This document shows positions 9,441 to 19,067 of a DNA stretch of 64,000 nt, in pieces (the stretch's first letter is position 1; the number at the start of each line of letters is the position of its first letter). Source of the DNA: Bathymodiolus brooksi (Eukaryota > Mollusca > Bivalvia > Mytilida > Modiolidae); the NCBI GenBank assembly GCA_963680875.1, contig OY804583.1, positions 37,383,982 to 37,447,981 on the forward strand, given 5' to 3'. The notes beneath the pieces were generated by a model. That model had not been told where the DNA came from. It worked only from the letters and a program-made list of their open reading frames with translations, and did not search any database. The position numbers were made by a program, and so were the translations under genes.

Positions 9441-9700
9441 CTGATAACTAAAATATAGTGCCTAACCTGCATATCAGTACTGATAACTGAAATATAGTCT
9501 CTAACCTGCAGATGAGATAACTGATATCTGAAAGCTAGTACCTACCCTGCTGATGACCAGCTTTGATAACTGAAATCTAGTCCCTAACCTGCATATCAGT
9601 ACTGATGACTAAAATCTAGTCCCTAGCCTGCATATCAGTACTGATAACTGAAATATAGTATCTAACCTGCTGATGAGCAGTCCTGATAACTATGTACCAT
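9441..9700. repeat. Minisatellite of about 39 bp
   Basis: About six to seven degenerate units contain ACTGAAATATAGTGCCTAAC and CTGCATATCAGTACTGATAA. Some units are replaced by CTGCTGATGAGCAG-type variants. No coding potential was seen. Confidence 0.85.
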
Positions 9701-10025
9701 CCAATGAAAATTGGGATTCTGAAACTTTGAAGTGTTTCTAAGCTACTTTGCATACTACAAGTAATCTGATTGGCCAAAAAGGCCAAGCAATATTTATCGT
9801 ATTATTATATATTCATGACATAAGGTCGCTCACATGTGACCCTTAAAGAGGTTTCCTCAAACCTCCCACACCACAACATATCAGTAAAGGGGAGCGTGTG
9901 AGGTGTGATTTTAATCATGTTGGTGTTGTGATTGGGTGCGTTTGACTTGAGTGTAAGATATTAAGTTTGATATACCATGATCCGCTCATCCCAAGCACTA
10001 TAAATATAGTTCTTGCTGCTTCTAA
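9701..10025. other. Non-coding stretch
   Basis: I see no exon. It has a purine/pyrimidine-rich CCTCCCACACCACAACATAT block. A headless SINE family 2 piece starts near 9985 (ACTATAAATATAGTTCTTGC, GTATGCAGCATTAAAGAGTA) and leads straight into the next array. Confidence 0.6.
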
Positions 10026-10540
10026 GTATGCAGCATTAAAGAGTAAGAACAGTAACTGGTTAGCAACAATCAGGATAATATGTTGAGAATGGAGCAATAA
10101 CTGGTTAGCAACAATCAGAATAATATGTTGAGAATGGAGCAATAACTGGTTAGCACAATCAAGATAATATGTTGAGAATGGAGCAATAACTGGTTAGCAC
10201 AATCAAGATAATATGTTGAGAATGGAGCAATAACTGGTTAGCAACAATCAGGATAATATGTTGAGAATGGAGCAATAACTGGTTAGCAACAATCAGAATA
10301 ATATGTTGAGAATGGAGCAATAACTGGTTAGCACAATCAAGATAATATGTTGAGAATGGAGCAATAACTGGTTAGCACAATCAGGATAATATGTTGAGAA
10401 TGGAGCAATAACTGGTTAGCACAATCAGGATAATATGTTGAGAATGGAGCAATAACTGGTTAGCACAATCAGGATAATATGTTGAGAATGGAGCAATAAC
10501 TGGTTAGCAACAATCAGGATAATATGTTGAGAATGAAACG
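10026..10540. repeat. 44-46-bp minisatellite derived from SINE family 2
   Basis: About eleven units of GCAATAACTGGTTAGCACAA, then TCAGGATAATATGTTGAGAA, then TGGA. Some units carry CAACAATC for CACAATC, which makes unit length vary by 1-2 bp. SINE family 2 elsewhere (for example 15255-15310) has AGACTGGTTGGCTCGGAATC followed by GGATATTGTG and GTGGGGCGAC, the same order of motifs. The array is therefore an internal segment of that SINE repeated in place. Confidence 0.85.
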
Positions 10541-10680
10541 TCTTACCTGTCCACTCTTTGTTTTTGTTAGCTAGAATTACTGTTTTGGTCTTGTACAAAG
10601 AACACATCATAATCACTCATGAAAACTGTTACTTGTTTTTGCCATGATAAAGTTATAGAAAATAGTGATGGATAAATGCA
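10505..10680 (+). repeat. 170-bp repeat, related to 14309-14490
   Basis: The stretch with TACCTGTCCACTCTTTGTTT, TTGTTAGCTAGAATTACTG and CACATCATAATCACTCATGA matches 14309-14490 closely. Both include the ATAATATGTTGAGAATG end of the SINE-derived array. This suggests a local copy made after the array formed. Confidence 0.8.
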
Positions 10681-11288
10681 GTGAAAATAATGTTCGTCCT
10701 GTTGTTAAAATGTCATAAGAAAAAGTTATGGCTTTCTTTAAATAATTTGATTCTAATGGAAACAATCTTAAGTTATTTTTGTTTAAGCAGAAAGCAGTAA
10801 GGTACAGTCATCTATTAACAAAAGTCCAATAGCCTTAATGTTAAAGTTTGTTTTTCTATATAGAAGTTGTAATTAAGTTATTGATATTTTCCAATTTGAT
10901 TGCATTTTGATTTTAGCAGTTGAAACAAATAAAATATTTTTTTTTAAATCATAAAATTTGTTGCCCGCATTCTTTGTAAATGATGTTATCAGAGGTCAAC
11001 AATTTACAAAGTCAAAAAAGACAGATATTTATCTTAGAATTTTTTATGGAAAAATTAATAAGTAAAGGCACATACAACACGAAACATTTATATGTAATGG
11101 AACTACACAATTTAATGTATGCAAGTAATTTTGTCCTATATAAAATACATAGATGCAGTCAGGAAACAGATGGCCACAATTTGTATGGCAATATGTATGT
11201 GTGAAGCATAATATATCAGGAATTTTATCACTGCATTGTTTTTATAGCTAATGAAGGATGTATAAGATGTTTATTTATTTTCTTTTAG
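10681..11288. other. AT-rich non-coding stretch
   Basis: It contains a 74-codon open frame at 10980-11204 whose composition looks like background; it has no recognisable motif or splice structure. I see nothing else in it. Confidence 0.5.
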
Positions 11289-11573
11289 CTGTATACTACC
11301 TTCAAAAGACATTTGGTATTAGGTCATGTTAGGGGTCATATTTTCAATCGACCAATCAGCGACAACCCTACCAAAGTTTGCGGTGTAAAAATAGAGCACA
11401 TGCGTAGAACTGTCATCCGATTGGTCAATATATGTATGCTCAAATGTCCTGCATATTATTGGATGGTCAAAGATGAACAAAAGGTTACCTGGCATGACCC
11501 CATATGGGATGGGATGTTAGATAGCAGAGTGGTACCTCAAACAAATTTAATAAACGTTATGGAGACGACATGA
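11289..11573 (+). CDS. Unassigned exon-like ORF
   Basis: A TTTTCTTTTAG acceptor-like site is followed by an open frame to a TGA: LYTTFKRHLVLGHVRGHIFN, RPISDNPTKVCGVKIEHMRR, TVIRLVNICMLKCPAYYWMV, KDEQKVTWHDPIWDGML and so on, about 95 residues. The mixed composition looks more protein-like than its surroundings. I do not recognise the family with confidence. A loose resemblance to the C-terminal part of START-type lipid-binding domains crossed my mind, but it is not supported by clear motifs. It does not fit the KIF13 tail. It may be a remnant of another gene or a chance frame. Confidence 0.3.
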   Translation: MYTTFKRHLVLGHVRGHIFNRPISDNPTKVCGVKIEHMRRTVIRLVNICMLKCPAYYWMVKDEQKVTWHDPIWDGMLDSRVVPQTNLINVMETT

Positions 11574-11671
11574 AATAGGACACAATATATTTGGGATAAA
11601 GAAACTTTTTTTTATAAAATATTATTATGAGTAGGAGCTTTGATTGAATTAGCATCTTCTCTTTGATAAAT

Positions 11672-11812
11672 AGGGAGTTATGGTGGTGTTTAATGCCACT
11701 TTCAGCAATATTTCATTTATATCGTGGCAGTCAGTTTTATAAGTGGAGGAATCCGGAGAAAACCACTGACCTGTCACAATCACAACCACGACAGCCCCCG
11801 CCCAATTATATT
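11672..11812 (-). repeat. SINE family 1 fragment
   Basis: It is the reverse complement of the family 1 body: TGGTGTTTAATGCCACTTTC, AGCAATATTTCATTTATATC, GGAGAAAACCACTGACCTGT, then a truncated ACCACGACAGCCCC head end. The central linker and B box are missing. Confidence 0.75.
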
Positions 11813-12470
11813 CAAGACAATTGAATGTATTAACCAATCAGACAGCAGCTCTTGGCATGTACTCACTTTCATGCATAAAGATTGAGAAAGTTGCAATCGA
11901 TCACTGATGGGTTGGTTGAAAACATGGACCCTGACATGGAGTCATACTGGATGTCATTAGAAGTTAGTGTAATGCCAAAGACGAAAAAAGATACAACAAA
12001 GATATAATTAGCTATAGGCCTCTTGTTTCATTGATTTCAATTTATATATCTATGACTGAGAGTTATATTTGTATTGCTATTTTCCCCAAAAAATAAAATT
12101 AGAATGTGTTGCCTTTAAAAAAAAAAGGGGAGGGACATGTAAGACAAACTGTCATCAATTTTACAGATAAAAAGAACATTTTGTTTTGTCTAGTAGTCCC
12201 ACACTTTCATTAAAAGACATTGAAAGTTATTTCTTACAAACTTTCAAATGTTTTAAAATTAAATAGCCACAAAATATTAATTTGACTTAGTAATGTGAAA
12301 CTTTTATAACTTATTTTGAAAGTTGAATGAAGAATATTACATTATTGGTTGTAACTAGTATATCAACAGACACATTGCTAATTCATGGAATGATTTCCTA
12401 AAAATATCATATCAATGAAATATTTGTATCATATTATCAAAAATAAAATTGAAAATTTATTCTTTTTCCA
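11813..12470. other. KIF13-side intron DNA
   Basis: It includes a diverged copy (about 11815-12005) of the unnamed repeat at 3385-3595. The rest is AT-rich with no exon seen until the acceptor at 12471-12478. Confidence 0.5.
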
Positions 12471-12478
12471 CCCTTCAG

Positions 12479-12597
12479 CAGCCTCACCAAAGTCTTTACT
12501 CAGTCCAATGGGTTCAAAGGTTAAACCAATGTCAACATTAGTGGAAGAACAGCATCACAGAGAGACCAAACCATTATTGAGAAGAGATTCAGATGAG
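12479..12597 (+). CDS. KIF13: KIF13-like tail exon T1
   Basis: This exon follows a TTTTTCCACCCTTCAG acceptor and ends GATGAG|GTGAAT; 119 nt, phase 1 in and phase 0 out. It encodes AASPKSLLSPMGSKVKPMST, then LVEEQHHRETKPLLRRDSDE. The KPLLRRDSDE end resembles the 'RPLLSQESED'-type motif of the KIF13A tail. The acceptor reads TTCAGCAG, so two acceptors 3 nt apart (NAGNAG) could add or drop one residue. It joins in frame to 15491 and, by phase, could also join directly to exon C at 4748. In a normal gene it should lie after exon 63183-63335, not before. Confidence 0.75.
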
Positions 12598-12652
12598 GTG
12601 AATATCAATTTATCATTAGTTAATGGTCTTTATGAGAAACCAGACATATAAA

Positions 12653-12835
12653 ATCTTCTCCTCTGAAACTGCTTGGCCAAATGAATTTGAAGCGTAGTAG
12701 GAAGCATCTATAGAAGTTCCTCTATGAAGATTGCTCATTTCAATTTGATCCGTTAACAAACATGGTCACCACAGGCGAACCTTGTTTCTGATTGGTCGAT
12801 TTCTTAAAAAAATCTTCTCCTCTGAAGTCTGTGAA
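12653..12835 (+). repeat. Single unit of the 'TCTTCTCCTCTGAAAC' repeat
   Basis: It has AAATCTTCTCCTCTGAAACT, GGCCAAATGAATTTGAAGC, AACAAACATGGTCACCACAG and TTGTTTCTGATTGGTCGATT, one and a fraction units of the repeat amplified at 49500-51640. Confidence 0.8.
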
Positions 12836-12883
12836 ATTAAAAGCAACAATTTCTTTTTCGAGGAAGTCGCCGTCCAAATCCAT

Positions 12884-13060
12884 AAATAATTATACCCCCG
12901 CTCCCCGAAGGGGGAGGGGGGTATACTGTTTTACCTCTGTCCGTCTTTCCGTCTGTCCAAGATATTTTTTGTCGCATTTTTCTCAGTAACTGTTGATGGC
13001 AGAAATCTGATATTTGGTCACAAGCATCATATAGGTATATCATATCGTGGGTAGCGTTTT
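12884..13060 (+). repeat. Hairpin-ended dispersed repeat ('ACTGTTTTACCTCTGTCCGT')
   Basis: A GC-rich hairpin, ATACCCCCGCTCC-CCGA-GGGGGAGGGGGGTAT (12892-12926), is followed by GTTTTACCTCTGTCCGTC, pyrimidine-rich CCGTCTTTCCGTCTGTCC and ATTTGGTCACAAGC. I recognise this layout from molluscan dispersed repeats. It has no coding content. Confidence 0.6.
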
Positions 13061-13195
13061 TGGACCCGTCAGATTCCTACTTCCTGTTTGCCGACTTAGT
13101 TGGTTTTTATACACATTGAACATATATGCACATTTTTCTAAGCAACTATTGCATTAGCTCACAGTTCATCTTGTTAACCAATGATTTAAATTTAA

Positions 13196-13365
13196 TTAAA
13201 AAAGTTTTTGGCACAGACTGTTAGTTTGTAATGTTTTTTGGCACAGACTGTTAGTGGGTAATGATTTTTGGCACAGACTGTTAGTGGGTAATGTTTTTTG
13301 GCACAGACTGTTAGTGGGTAATGTTTTTTGGCACAGAATGTTAGTGGGTAATGTTTTTGGAGAGT
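13196..13365. repeat. 30-bp minisatellite, five units
   Basis: Five units of TTTTTTGGCACAGACTGTTA followed by GTGGGTAATG. The length is a multiple of three, so the minus strand is open with a 10-residue repeat (KKHYPLTVCA); this is not a gene. Confidence 0.95.
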
Positions 13366-14308
13366 GCCACACTTCCTGCACGTAGATTTCGTAAAAGAGT
13401 AGGCACATTGTAGCGCTACAGAGTACTTAATTTTTCGTCCAAACCCAACTCTCCAATATTGTTGCGGGTTTGCAGATTTTTTGTATCCAATAATTTGATA
13501 TTGTGAGTGCAAAAATCAAATATTTTATTGAAAAAATGATTACGAAATATTTGGGGGAAAAAAAGAAAATCCAACATTTATAAATGTAATATGTTTTATT
13601 GGTAGTAGGTTTCCCTTCAAATAATAAGATTTTCTCATCATGTGTGACATTCAATGAATTGGTACACACACACACGTGTGAAGATTTAATTTTATGATTC
13701 TGGCACACACGTTTTTCAGAAGATAGTGATTTTAATTCTAACAAAGATTATCGTGAAGTCACAAAGCCTCAGTTTCACTTCATATAAACATTAATGTCGA
13801 GTCATATTACTAGTTGGTCTTCAACTTGATTTCAACTATTTTCCTCTGACAAAGATATTCCGAAAGTTGCAGGGCACGGTCAGAAAAGTTGAAAAAGGGG
13901 TGTAGATGGCTTCAGCTATTTTCGTTGATTTTCAGTTATGTTATTTTCTAATCAGAACCATCTCTGTTATATGATATATCAGAGTTCTCCCCCTTTTTTT
14001 GTGGTATGAAAGATTGCAAATATTTGTCATAAGTGTGTCAAGGTTGGAGCCATCAAGACAACATGACAACCTTTTAATTAATTAGAGCACAGGCGCTCGT
14101 GGCACGGACAACCCTCTTTTTTCTAACTTTCTGTTTACAAATTTATTTTCAATCAAATTTCTTTATTTCTTTATTATTTCATCTCTTTTTCCTTATTTTA
14201 ACTTGTTCTTGTCAATATTCATACAATCTTATGTTAACATCAAATTGCATGTGTCGACCCTATATAGGGTCAGAAAAGTTCCAAACATTTAAACATTTAA
14301 ATATGGAA
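13366..14308. other. Non-coding stretch with a dispersed repeat
   Basis: About 13828-13975 (TTTTCCTCTGACAAAGATAT, GGCACGGTCAGAAAAG, GGCTTCAGCTATTTTC) matches a diverged copy at about 48245-48390, so it is a dispersed repeat. I see no exon. Confidence 0.5.
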
Positions 14309-14490
14309 CTTTTTAGCAACAATCAGAATAATATGTTGAGAATGGAATGTCTTACCTGTCCACTCTTTGTTTTTGTTAGCTAGAATTATTGTTTTGGTCT
14401 TGCACAAAGCACACATCATAATCACTCATGAAAAATTTTACTTGTTTTTGCCATGATAAAGCTATAGAAAATAGTGATGAATAAATCCAT
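14309..14490 (+). repeat. 170-bp repeat, related to 10505-10680
   Basis: Same content as 10505-10680 (GCAACAATCAGAATAATATG, TACCTGTCCACTCTTTGTTT, TTTTTGCCATGATAAAGC), with a handful of differences. Confidence 0.8.
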
Positions 14491-15118
14491 AATTAATTAA
14501 GCAATGATTTAAATTTAATAAAAACGTAGATATAAAATTTACTTCACAGGACACGTTTCTGGAATCACCTTCATCACCTACACCCAAAAGTCAAAAGATT
14601 GAAAAACTAAATAATTTTAAAATCCTTGATAGCAATAAAGCTTAATCCTTTTCTCCTTTTTTTTTCTTCTAACCTTCCCACTTTGGAAAATTGTTATGCA
14701 CAATATATAAATGTATGAATATTGTATTTACAACATTTTGTTTTCGGAATAGACATATGTTCAGTTTATACAGGTGAATTGAACAAAGATTTCCTGCATT
14801 TGGACTTTTTAAGTTCTGTTTATACAGGATACCAGTTTATTCAGGTTTGGTGCAGACAGATTTTCACTGAATTTTCTGGATTCGTAGTCATACAGAGTAT
14901 AAGTTTCATACTTGTACTCTACAATCGTCCAATGAGAACATTGTATTTATTGGATGTTCTGATCTGATGATTTGGGAGGATGAGAACAACATTTGTACTT
15001 GTTAGTACTATGACCAAAATGTATGATGTATAAAACTCTCCAAAGCAGAAATAAAACATGTCAGCAAATTATTACAGTATGCATAGTTCAAAAACTAGTT
15101 TCTGTATTTCTTATAAAC
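14491..15118. other. Intron DNA
   Basis: AT-rich. It includes CAGTTTATACAGGTGAATTG and TTCTGTTTATACAGGATACC motifs of the repeat that forms the 26-bp array at 19613. No exon was recognised. Confidence 0.45.
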
Positions 15119-15475
15119 TGCATCTGTGGTGCAATGGTTAGCATGATCACCTCGAGTTCGATAGATCGTGGGTTCGAGCCCTGGTTTGATCAAACCAAAG
15201 ACTATAAAATTGGTATTTGTTGCTTCTTCCCTAAGCATGCAGTATTAAGGAGTAAGAGCAAAGACTGGTTGGCTCGGAATCTGGATATTGTGTTCAAGTG
15301 GGGCGACATGTCTATCCGCAGGCTGTTGTTTGAGGGAGTAAGCCGTTATAAAATTCAACTAAGCATGTTGGTCTAGTACAAATCGGATTTCATTGAAAAT
15401 TAACTTGTTCTCGCCATTATGTAGTTGAAAAATTGCTGAGTTGGTGTTAAATAACAATCACTCACTCACTATGGC
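15119..15475 (+). repeat. SINE family 2, full length
   Basis: The tRNA-like head has an A-box region (TGGTGCAATGGTTAGCATGA) and an excellent B box (GGGTTCGAGCCC). Then come CAAAGACTATAAAATTGGTA, AAGCATGCAGTATTAAGGAG, AAGACTGGTTGGCTCGGAAT and TTAACTTGTTCTCGCC, then a TCACTCACTCACT tail. It is the clearest reference copy of this family in the window. It ends just upstream of exon T2, next to its acceptor. Confidence 0.9.
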
Positions 15476-15490
15476 TTATATGTTTTGTAG

Positions 15491-16484
15491 GATTTTGATG
15501 AAGGTGGTCTTTCTGATATCCAAAGAAAAAAATTGCAATCTGTGATAGAGCCTGAACCAAATAGTGTCAGTTCTATTGATTTTCAGGAATTTGATTCATA
15601 TCAGAGCCAACAACCACCAATGGAAGCAAATCCCTCCAATTCAACAGCCGAGGAAATTCCACATTCATCAACAAATGATAGTTTAGCGGAGATACAAGGA
15701 AAATTTTTTACTCCTAGTTTAGTTTCTAGTGGCTATGGATCACAAGCTGTATCTATGTTGACCTTGTCCTCGGAAGATTCACTAAGTCTACGGAGTATAG
15801 AGGACAATGTTGAGGGACACAAAGACTCTAGAGGAAGTCAGAAAGGCAGTATTGAACAAACCAGTAGTTGTAGTGAAAGTGATGAAGATCATCAAGGTGT
15901 TTCAGATGTTTGTCATTCAGAGTCAGACGAGCGTTTAACTGAATATAATAATAGTAATGTAATGGAAGCATCAGATTCAGATTCAAACAAAACTGTTTTA
16001 TCACAAGAAAAAGTAGATAGTTCTGATAACATAGAAAATACTAGTGTAGATAATAACTCTGTAGAAACCTCTAAGGCTACTGACCTTGAAAAGGAATCAA
16101 ATATGTCAGGTGCTTGTGCAATTACAAATAAAACTGTAGATGGCGTTGATCCTTACAGTGAGACTGCAATGGAGGAATTAGAAAAATTAGGATTTGATGA
16201 GGAAGAGGAAGACATTACAGAAGATAAAAATGGTGCATCAGAAATTGAACTTTTTATTTCAGAGGAAAATGATACGAAAATGGCTCTTGATAAAAATAGG
16301 ACTACAAATAAATTGATTTCCAATAAGAGTTATACCCCGCCAAGTACTTTAGGAAAGGCAAAAGGTGTTGTGAAGCGACCCCAACGGCCATTGTCGTGTA
16401 TCCTTCCAGCAGAACAAAGCATAATAGAAGAAAGTATGAAGAGAAATAGTTTAGATTTACACATGTCTGATGGGGAAGAAATAG
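15491..16484 (+). CDS. KIF13: KIF13-like tail exon T2 (disordered region)
   Basis: This large exon follows TGTTTTGTAG and ends GAAATAG|GTTTGT; 994 nt, phase 0 in and phase 1 out, 331 residues. It starts DFDEGGLSDIQRKKLQSVIE. A KIF13-type motif, SSGYGSQAVSMLTLSSEDSL, lies near residue 78. The exon is very rich in Ser, Asp, Glu and Asn, with an acidic run FDEEEEDITED near residue 230 and a basic KAKGVVKRPQRPLSCILPAE near 290. It is the low-complexity, probably phosphorylated tail before the CAP-Gly domain. The frame is fully open, which argues against an old pseudogene. Its last 30 nt and the donor are repeated in the intron that follows. Confidence 0.85.
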
Positions 16485-16805
16485 GTTTGTAATTTATATT
16501 TACACATGTCTGATGAGGAAGAAATAGGTTTGTAATTTAGATTTACACATATCTGATGAGGAAGAAATAGGTTTGTAATTTAGATTTACACATGTCTGGT
16601 GAGGAAGAAATAGGTTTGTAATTTATATTTACACATGTCTGGTGAGGAAGAAATAGGTTTGTAATTTAGATTTACACATGTTTGATGAGGAAGAAATAGG
16701 TTTGTAATTTAGATTTACACATGTCTGGTGAGGAAGAAATAGGTTTGTAATTTAGATTTACACATGTCTGATGAGGAAGAAATAGGTTTGTTATTTAGAT
16801 TTACA
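16485..16805. repeat. 43-bp array made from the exon T2 end and its splice donor
   Basis: About seven to eight units of TTTAGATTTACACATGTCTG, ATGAGGAAGAAATAG and GTTTGTAA. The first unit is the true exon end; the others lie in the intron. Each unit keeps the GAAATAG|GTTTGTAAT donor-like site. Use of any later donor would read ATA GGT TTG TAA and stop, giving a product without CAP-Gly. Confidence 0.93.
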
Positions 16806-17046
16806 TGTGTCTGATATGGAAGAAATATGGCACCCCACCCAAAAATCTATGGAATTTATATATTTAATAATAAGCATATTAATTTAATGATTTTGATCAT
16901 TCAGGATTAGGGCTTGGATAATTATTCTATTTTTGGGTGGCGGTGCCATTTGTAATTTAGATCTACAAATGTTTGATGTGGAAGAAATAGGTGTGTAATT
17001 TATTTAATTTTTTTTTTAAGTAAGTAAGGACCTATATTCAAAATTA

Positions 17047-17220
17047 ACTGCTTCGGTGGTGTAATAGTTAGCAGCATGCTCTGGAGCCATGCTCTGACTA
17101 ATCCAAAGGCTACACAATTTATATTTTCTGCTTCACTGCTAAGTAGCATTAAGAAGGAAGAGCAAAGACTGCTTAGATTAAAGTCAGAATAATATGTCTT
17201 TGAGTGGAGCAAATATTTCA
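17047..17220 (+). repeat. SINE family 2, 3' truncated
   Basis: It carries CTGCTTCGGTGGTGTAATAG, TCTGACTAATCCAAAGGCTA, TCTGCTTCACTGCTAAGTAG and AGAGCAAAGACTGCTTAG, and ends after TGTCTTTGAGTGGAGC. Confidence 0.75.
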
Positions 17221-17292
17221 TGCATATTCAGGACGAGTTTAGAAAAAATTACTTTTTTTAATAATGAATGTAAAAAATGGAGAAACTCATTT

Positions 17293-18107
17293 TTAGCTCA
17301 CCAGGTGAGCTATTGCCATCACTTGGCGTCCATCGTACGTCGTAAACTTTTTCAAAGATCTTCTCCTCTGAAACTACTAGACCAATTGGAACCAAACTTG
17401 GTCTGAATCATCACTAAGGTGTCTAGTTTCAAAATTGTGTCTGTTGATGCCGTGCACCAATCAATATGGCTGCTGTTACTAAAAATAGAACATATGGTAA
17501 AATTGCAGGTTTTGGGGTAATAACTCAAAAAACGTTATTAATATCAGAAATCTGACAAGGGTAAAAATGAGCACAGCAAGATCTAACTACCCTGCAATTT
17601 TTAAGTAAATCCCATTGCCCATTTTGGAGTTATTGCCCTTTTTTCATCAAATGTTCTAGATTTTAATACTTTCATCTTATATCTCAAAAACTATTAGAGA
17701 TAGAGGGAAAGTTTAAACTGCAAAAATGTTCAGCATTTCGAGATCTACGAAAAAGTTCCACATTTGAAAATGTCTGACAACTGTGTGAAGAGTTATTCCT
17801 CTTGAAATGCATTTTTTTGTTGACTTTCACTGCTTTTAGTTACTCAAATAATCAAAGGGAAGCAACTTTATTACAAAATGTGAAGAAACAAAAGCTAAAT
17901 TTTGAGAATGATTGACATTTATGTTTTTTTACAGCAATGTTTATAACTTACATTAAAGGGGGAAACTCTGCCCAAATTATTTTGGAGAGGGGGTCTGCAA
18001 TGATGAGGGCTACATTTGTTATTTTTTGACCGACGTTATCAGGTTTTATTGACTGATGTTGTTATTATACCCAGGTGAGCTATACAGGCTACTGGGAGCC
18101 TCTAGTT
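17293..18107 (+). mobile_element. Non-coding 'TAGCTCACCAGGTGAGCTA' element, full length
   Basis: It starts with a perfect hairpin (TAGCTCACCAGGTGAGCTA) and continues with GCCATCACTTGGCGTCC, CTTCTCCTCTGAAACTAC and CCAATTGGAACCAAACTTGG. It ends CCCAGGTGAGCTATACAGGC, then TACTGGGAGCCTCTAGT. Length is about 0.8 kb. This layout recurs at 23218, 48660 and 49450. It has no ORF; it is a non-autonomous dispersed element of a kind common in molluscs, class not determined. Confidence 0.7.
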
Positions 18108-18165
18108 TTTATTGATATTTAAGTAAAAGTGATATTTAATTTTTTTTCTTTTTCTATTGATATAG

Positions 18166-18381
18166 AAGACTGTGACGATTCTATGAGTACCTGTTCTTTC
18201 GGTAGTCGTGCAGACCTGGACAGATTACAAGAAGTTCCTATTCCGTCATGGATCATCTTTGGTGAAAGTGTTATTGTCACACCTTCCAAAGGTTCACAGA
18301 AAACAGGAGTGGTACAGTTTGTAGGATCGGTTGAATTTGCAGCTGGGCCATTGGTTGGCATAGAACTTGATTTGCCAGAAG
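18166..18381 (+). CDS. KIF13: KIF13-like exon T3, CAP-Gly domain first half
   Basis: This exon follows CTATTGATATAG and ends CCAGAAG|GTGATT; 216 nt, phase 1 in and phase 1 out. It encodes EDCDDSMSTCSFGSRADLDR, then LQEVPIPSWIIFGESVIVTP, SKGSQKTGVVQFVGSVEFAA and GPLVGIELDLPEG. The part from PSWIIFGESV to ELDLPEG is a CAP-Gly domain, with the typical TGVV-FVG--EFA-G--VGIELD pattern. CAP-Gly domains bind EEY/F tails of microtubules and partner proteins. Among kinesin-3 proteins this domain marks KIF13B and its invertebrate counterparts. The phase fits exon T2 exactly. Confidence 0.92.
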
Positions 18382-18427
18382 GTGATTATTAAATTACTAA
18401 TGTCAAGTTGCCATGGAAACCGTTTGA

Positions 18428-18730
18428 AAAGAGTTTGAAGATAACAAAGCAGCAATCAGAATCTATAAATTGAAGAAAGACAGACTACACAATGGCCAAA
18501 AGTAAAATGACAACGATCTACAAATCACTACAAAGAAAACTAAAGATTGAGTAACACGAACCCGCTGAAAACCAGGGCTGAACTCAGGTGCTTTGGAAGG
18601 GTAAGCAGTTTCTGCTCCACTAATGCCACCCATCGTGTAGTTCTTGTGTAACGGTCAACCAAGTTATGGTGGCGACCGTAAAATTTTTGAAATGATGACT
18701 TCAACTTGATGTTATTTCTTACTTGTATCT
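18428..18730 (+). repeat. Mussel-type dispersed repeat
   Basis: It has AAGCAGCAATCAGAATCTAT, GACAGACTACACAATGGCCA, ACTAAAGATTGAGTAACACG, AACTCAGGTGCTTTGGAAGG, CCACTAATGCCACCCATCGT and GGTCAACCAAGTTATGGTGG. Parts recur at 61310-61520, 62890-63040, 63725-63790 and, for the 3' part, 45703-46060. I recall this from mussel genomes. It has no ORF. Confidence 0.65.
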
Positions 18731-18764
18731 ACTAAGAAATTGGGCTTTTGTCATAATGTTATAA

Positions 18765-19016
18765 GCGGTTTGGTTTGGTTTTGTGCCACTTTTAACAATA
18801 ATTCAGTTATATGGTAGCGGTCAGTTTTGTTGGTGGAGGAAACTGGAATACCACTAACCTGTTGCAAGTCACTGACAAACTTTATCACATAATGTTTTAT
18901 CGAGTACACTTTGCCATGAACAGGATTCGAACTCACAAATTTATTGGTACTAGGCACTGATAGCACAGGTAGCTGTAAATCCAACTACCATACGATCAAG
19001 ACCACGACGGCTCTCA
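18765..19016 (-). repeat. SINE family 1, near full length
   Basis: It runs in reverse from GTTTGGTTTTGTGCCACTTT through GGTGGAGGAAACTGGAATAC, CACTGACAAACTTTATCACA and the B box CAGGATTCGAACTCACAAA to ATACGATCAAGACCACGACG. The B box (GAGTTCGAATCC in sense) is intact. Confidence 0.85.
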
Positions 19017-19067
19017 TTGTGTTATATACGTAGGTAATTATTATCTGTCATATATTTCTTTATACAG

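Noticed and set aside
13192..13512. 106- and 70-codon minus-strand frames with 10-residue repeats
   Set aside because: They are a by-product of a five-unit 30-bp array.
15119..15200. Possible tRNA gene with good A and B boxes
   Set aside because: The boxes belong to the head of a SINE repeated across the window; no full cloverleaf or terminator was seen.
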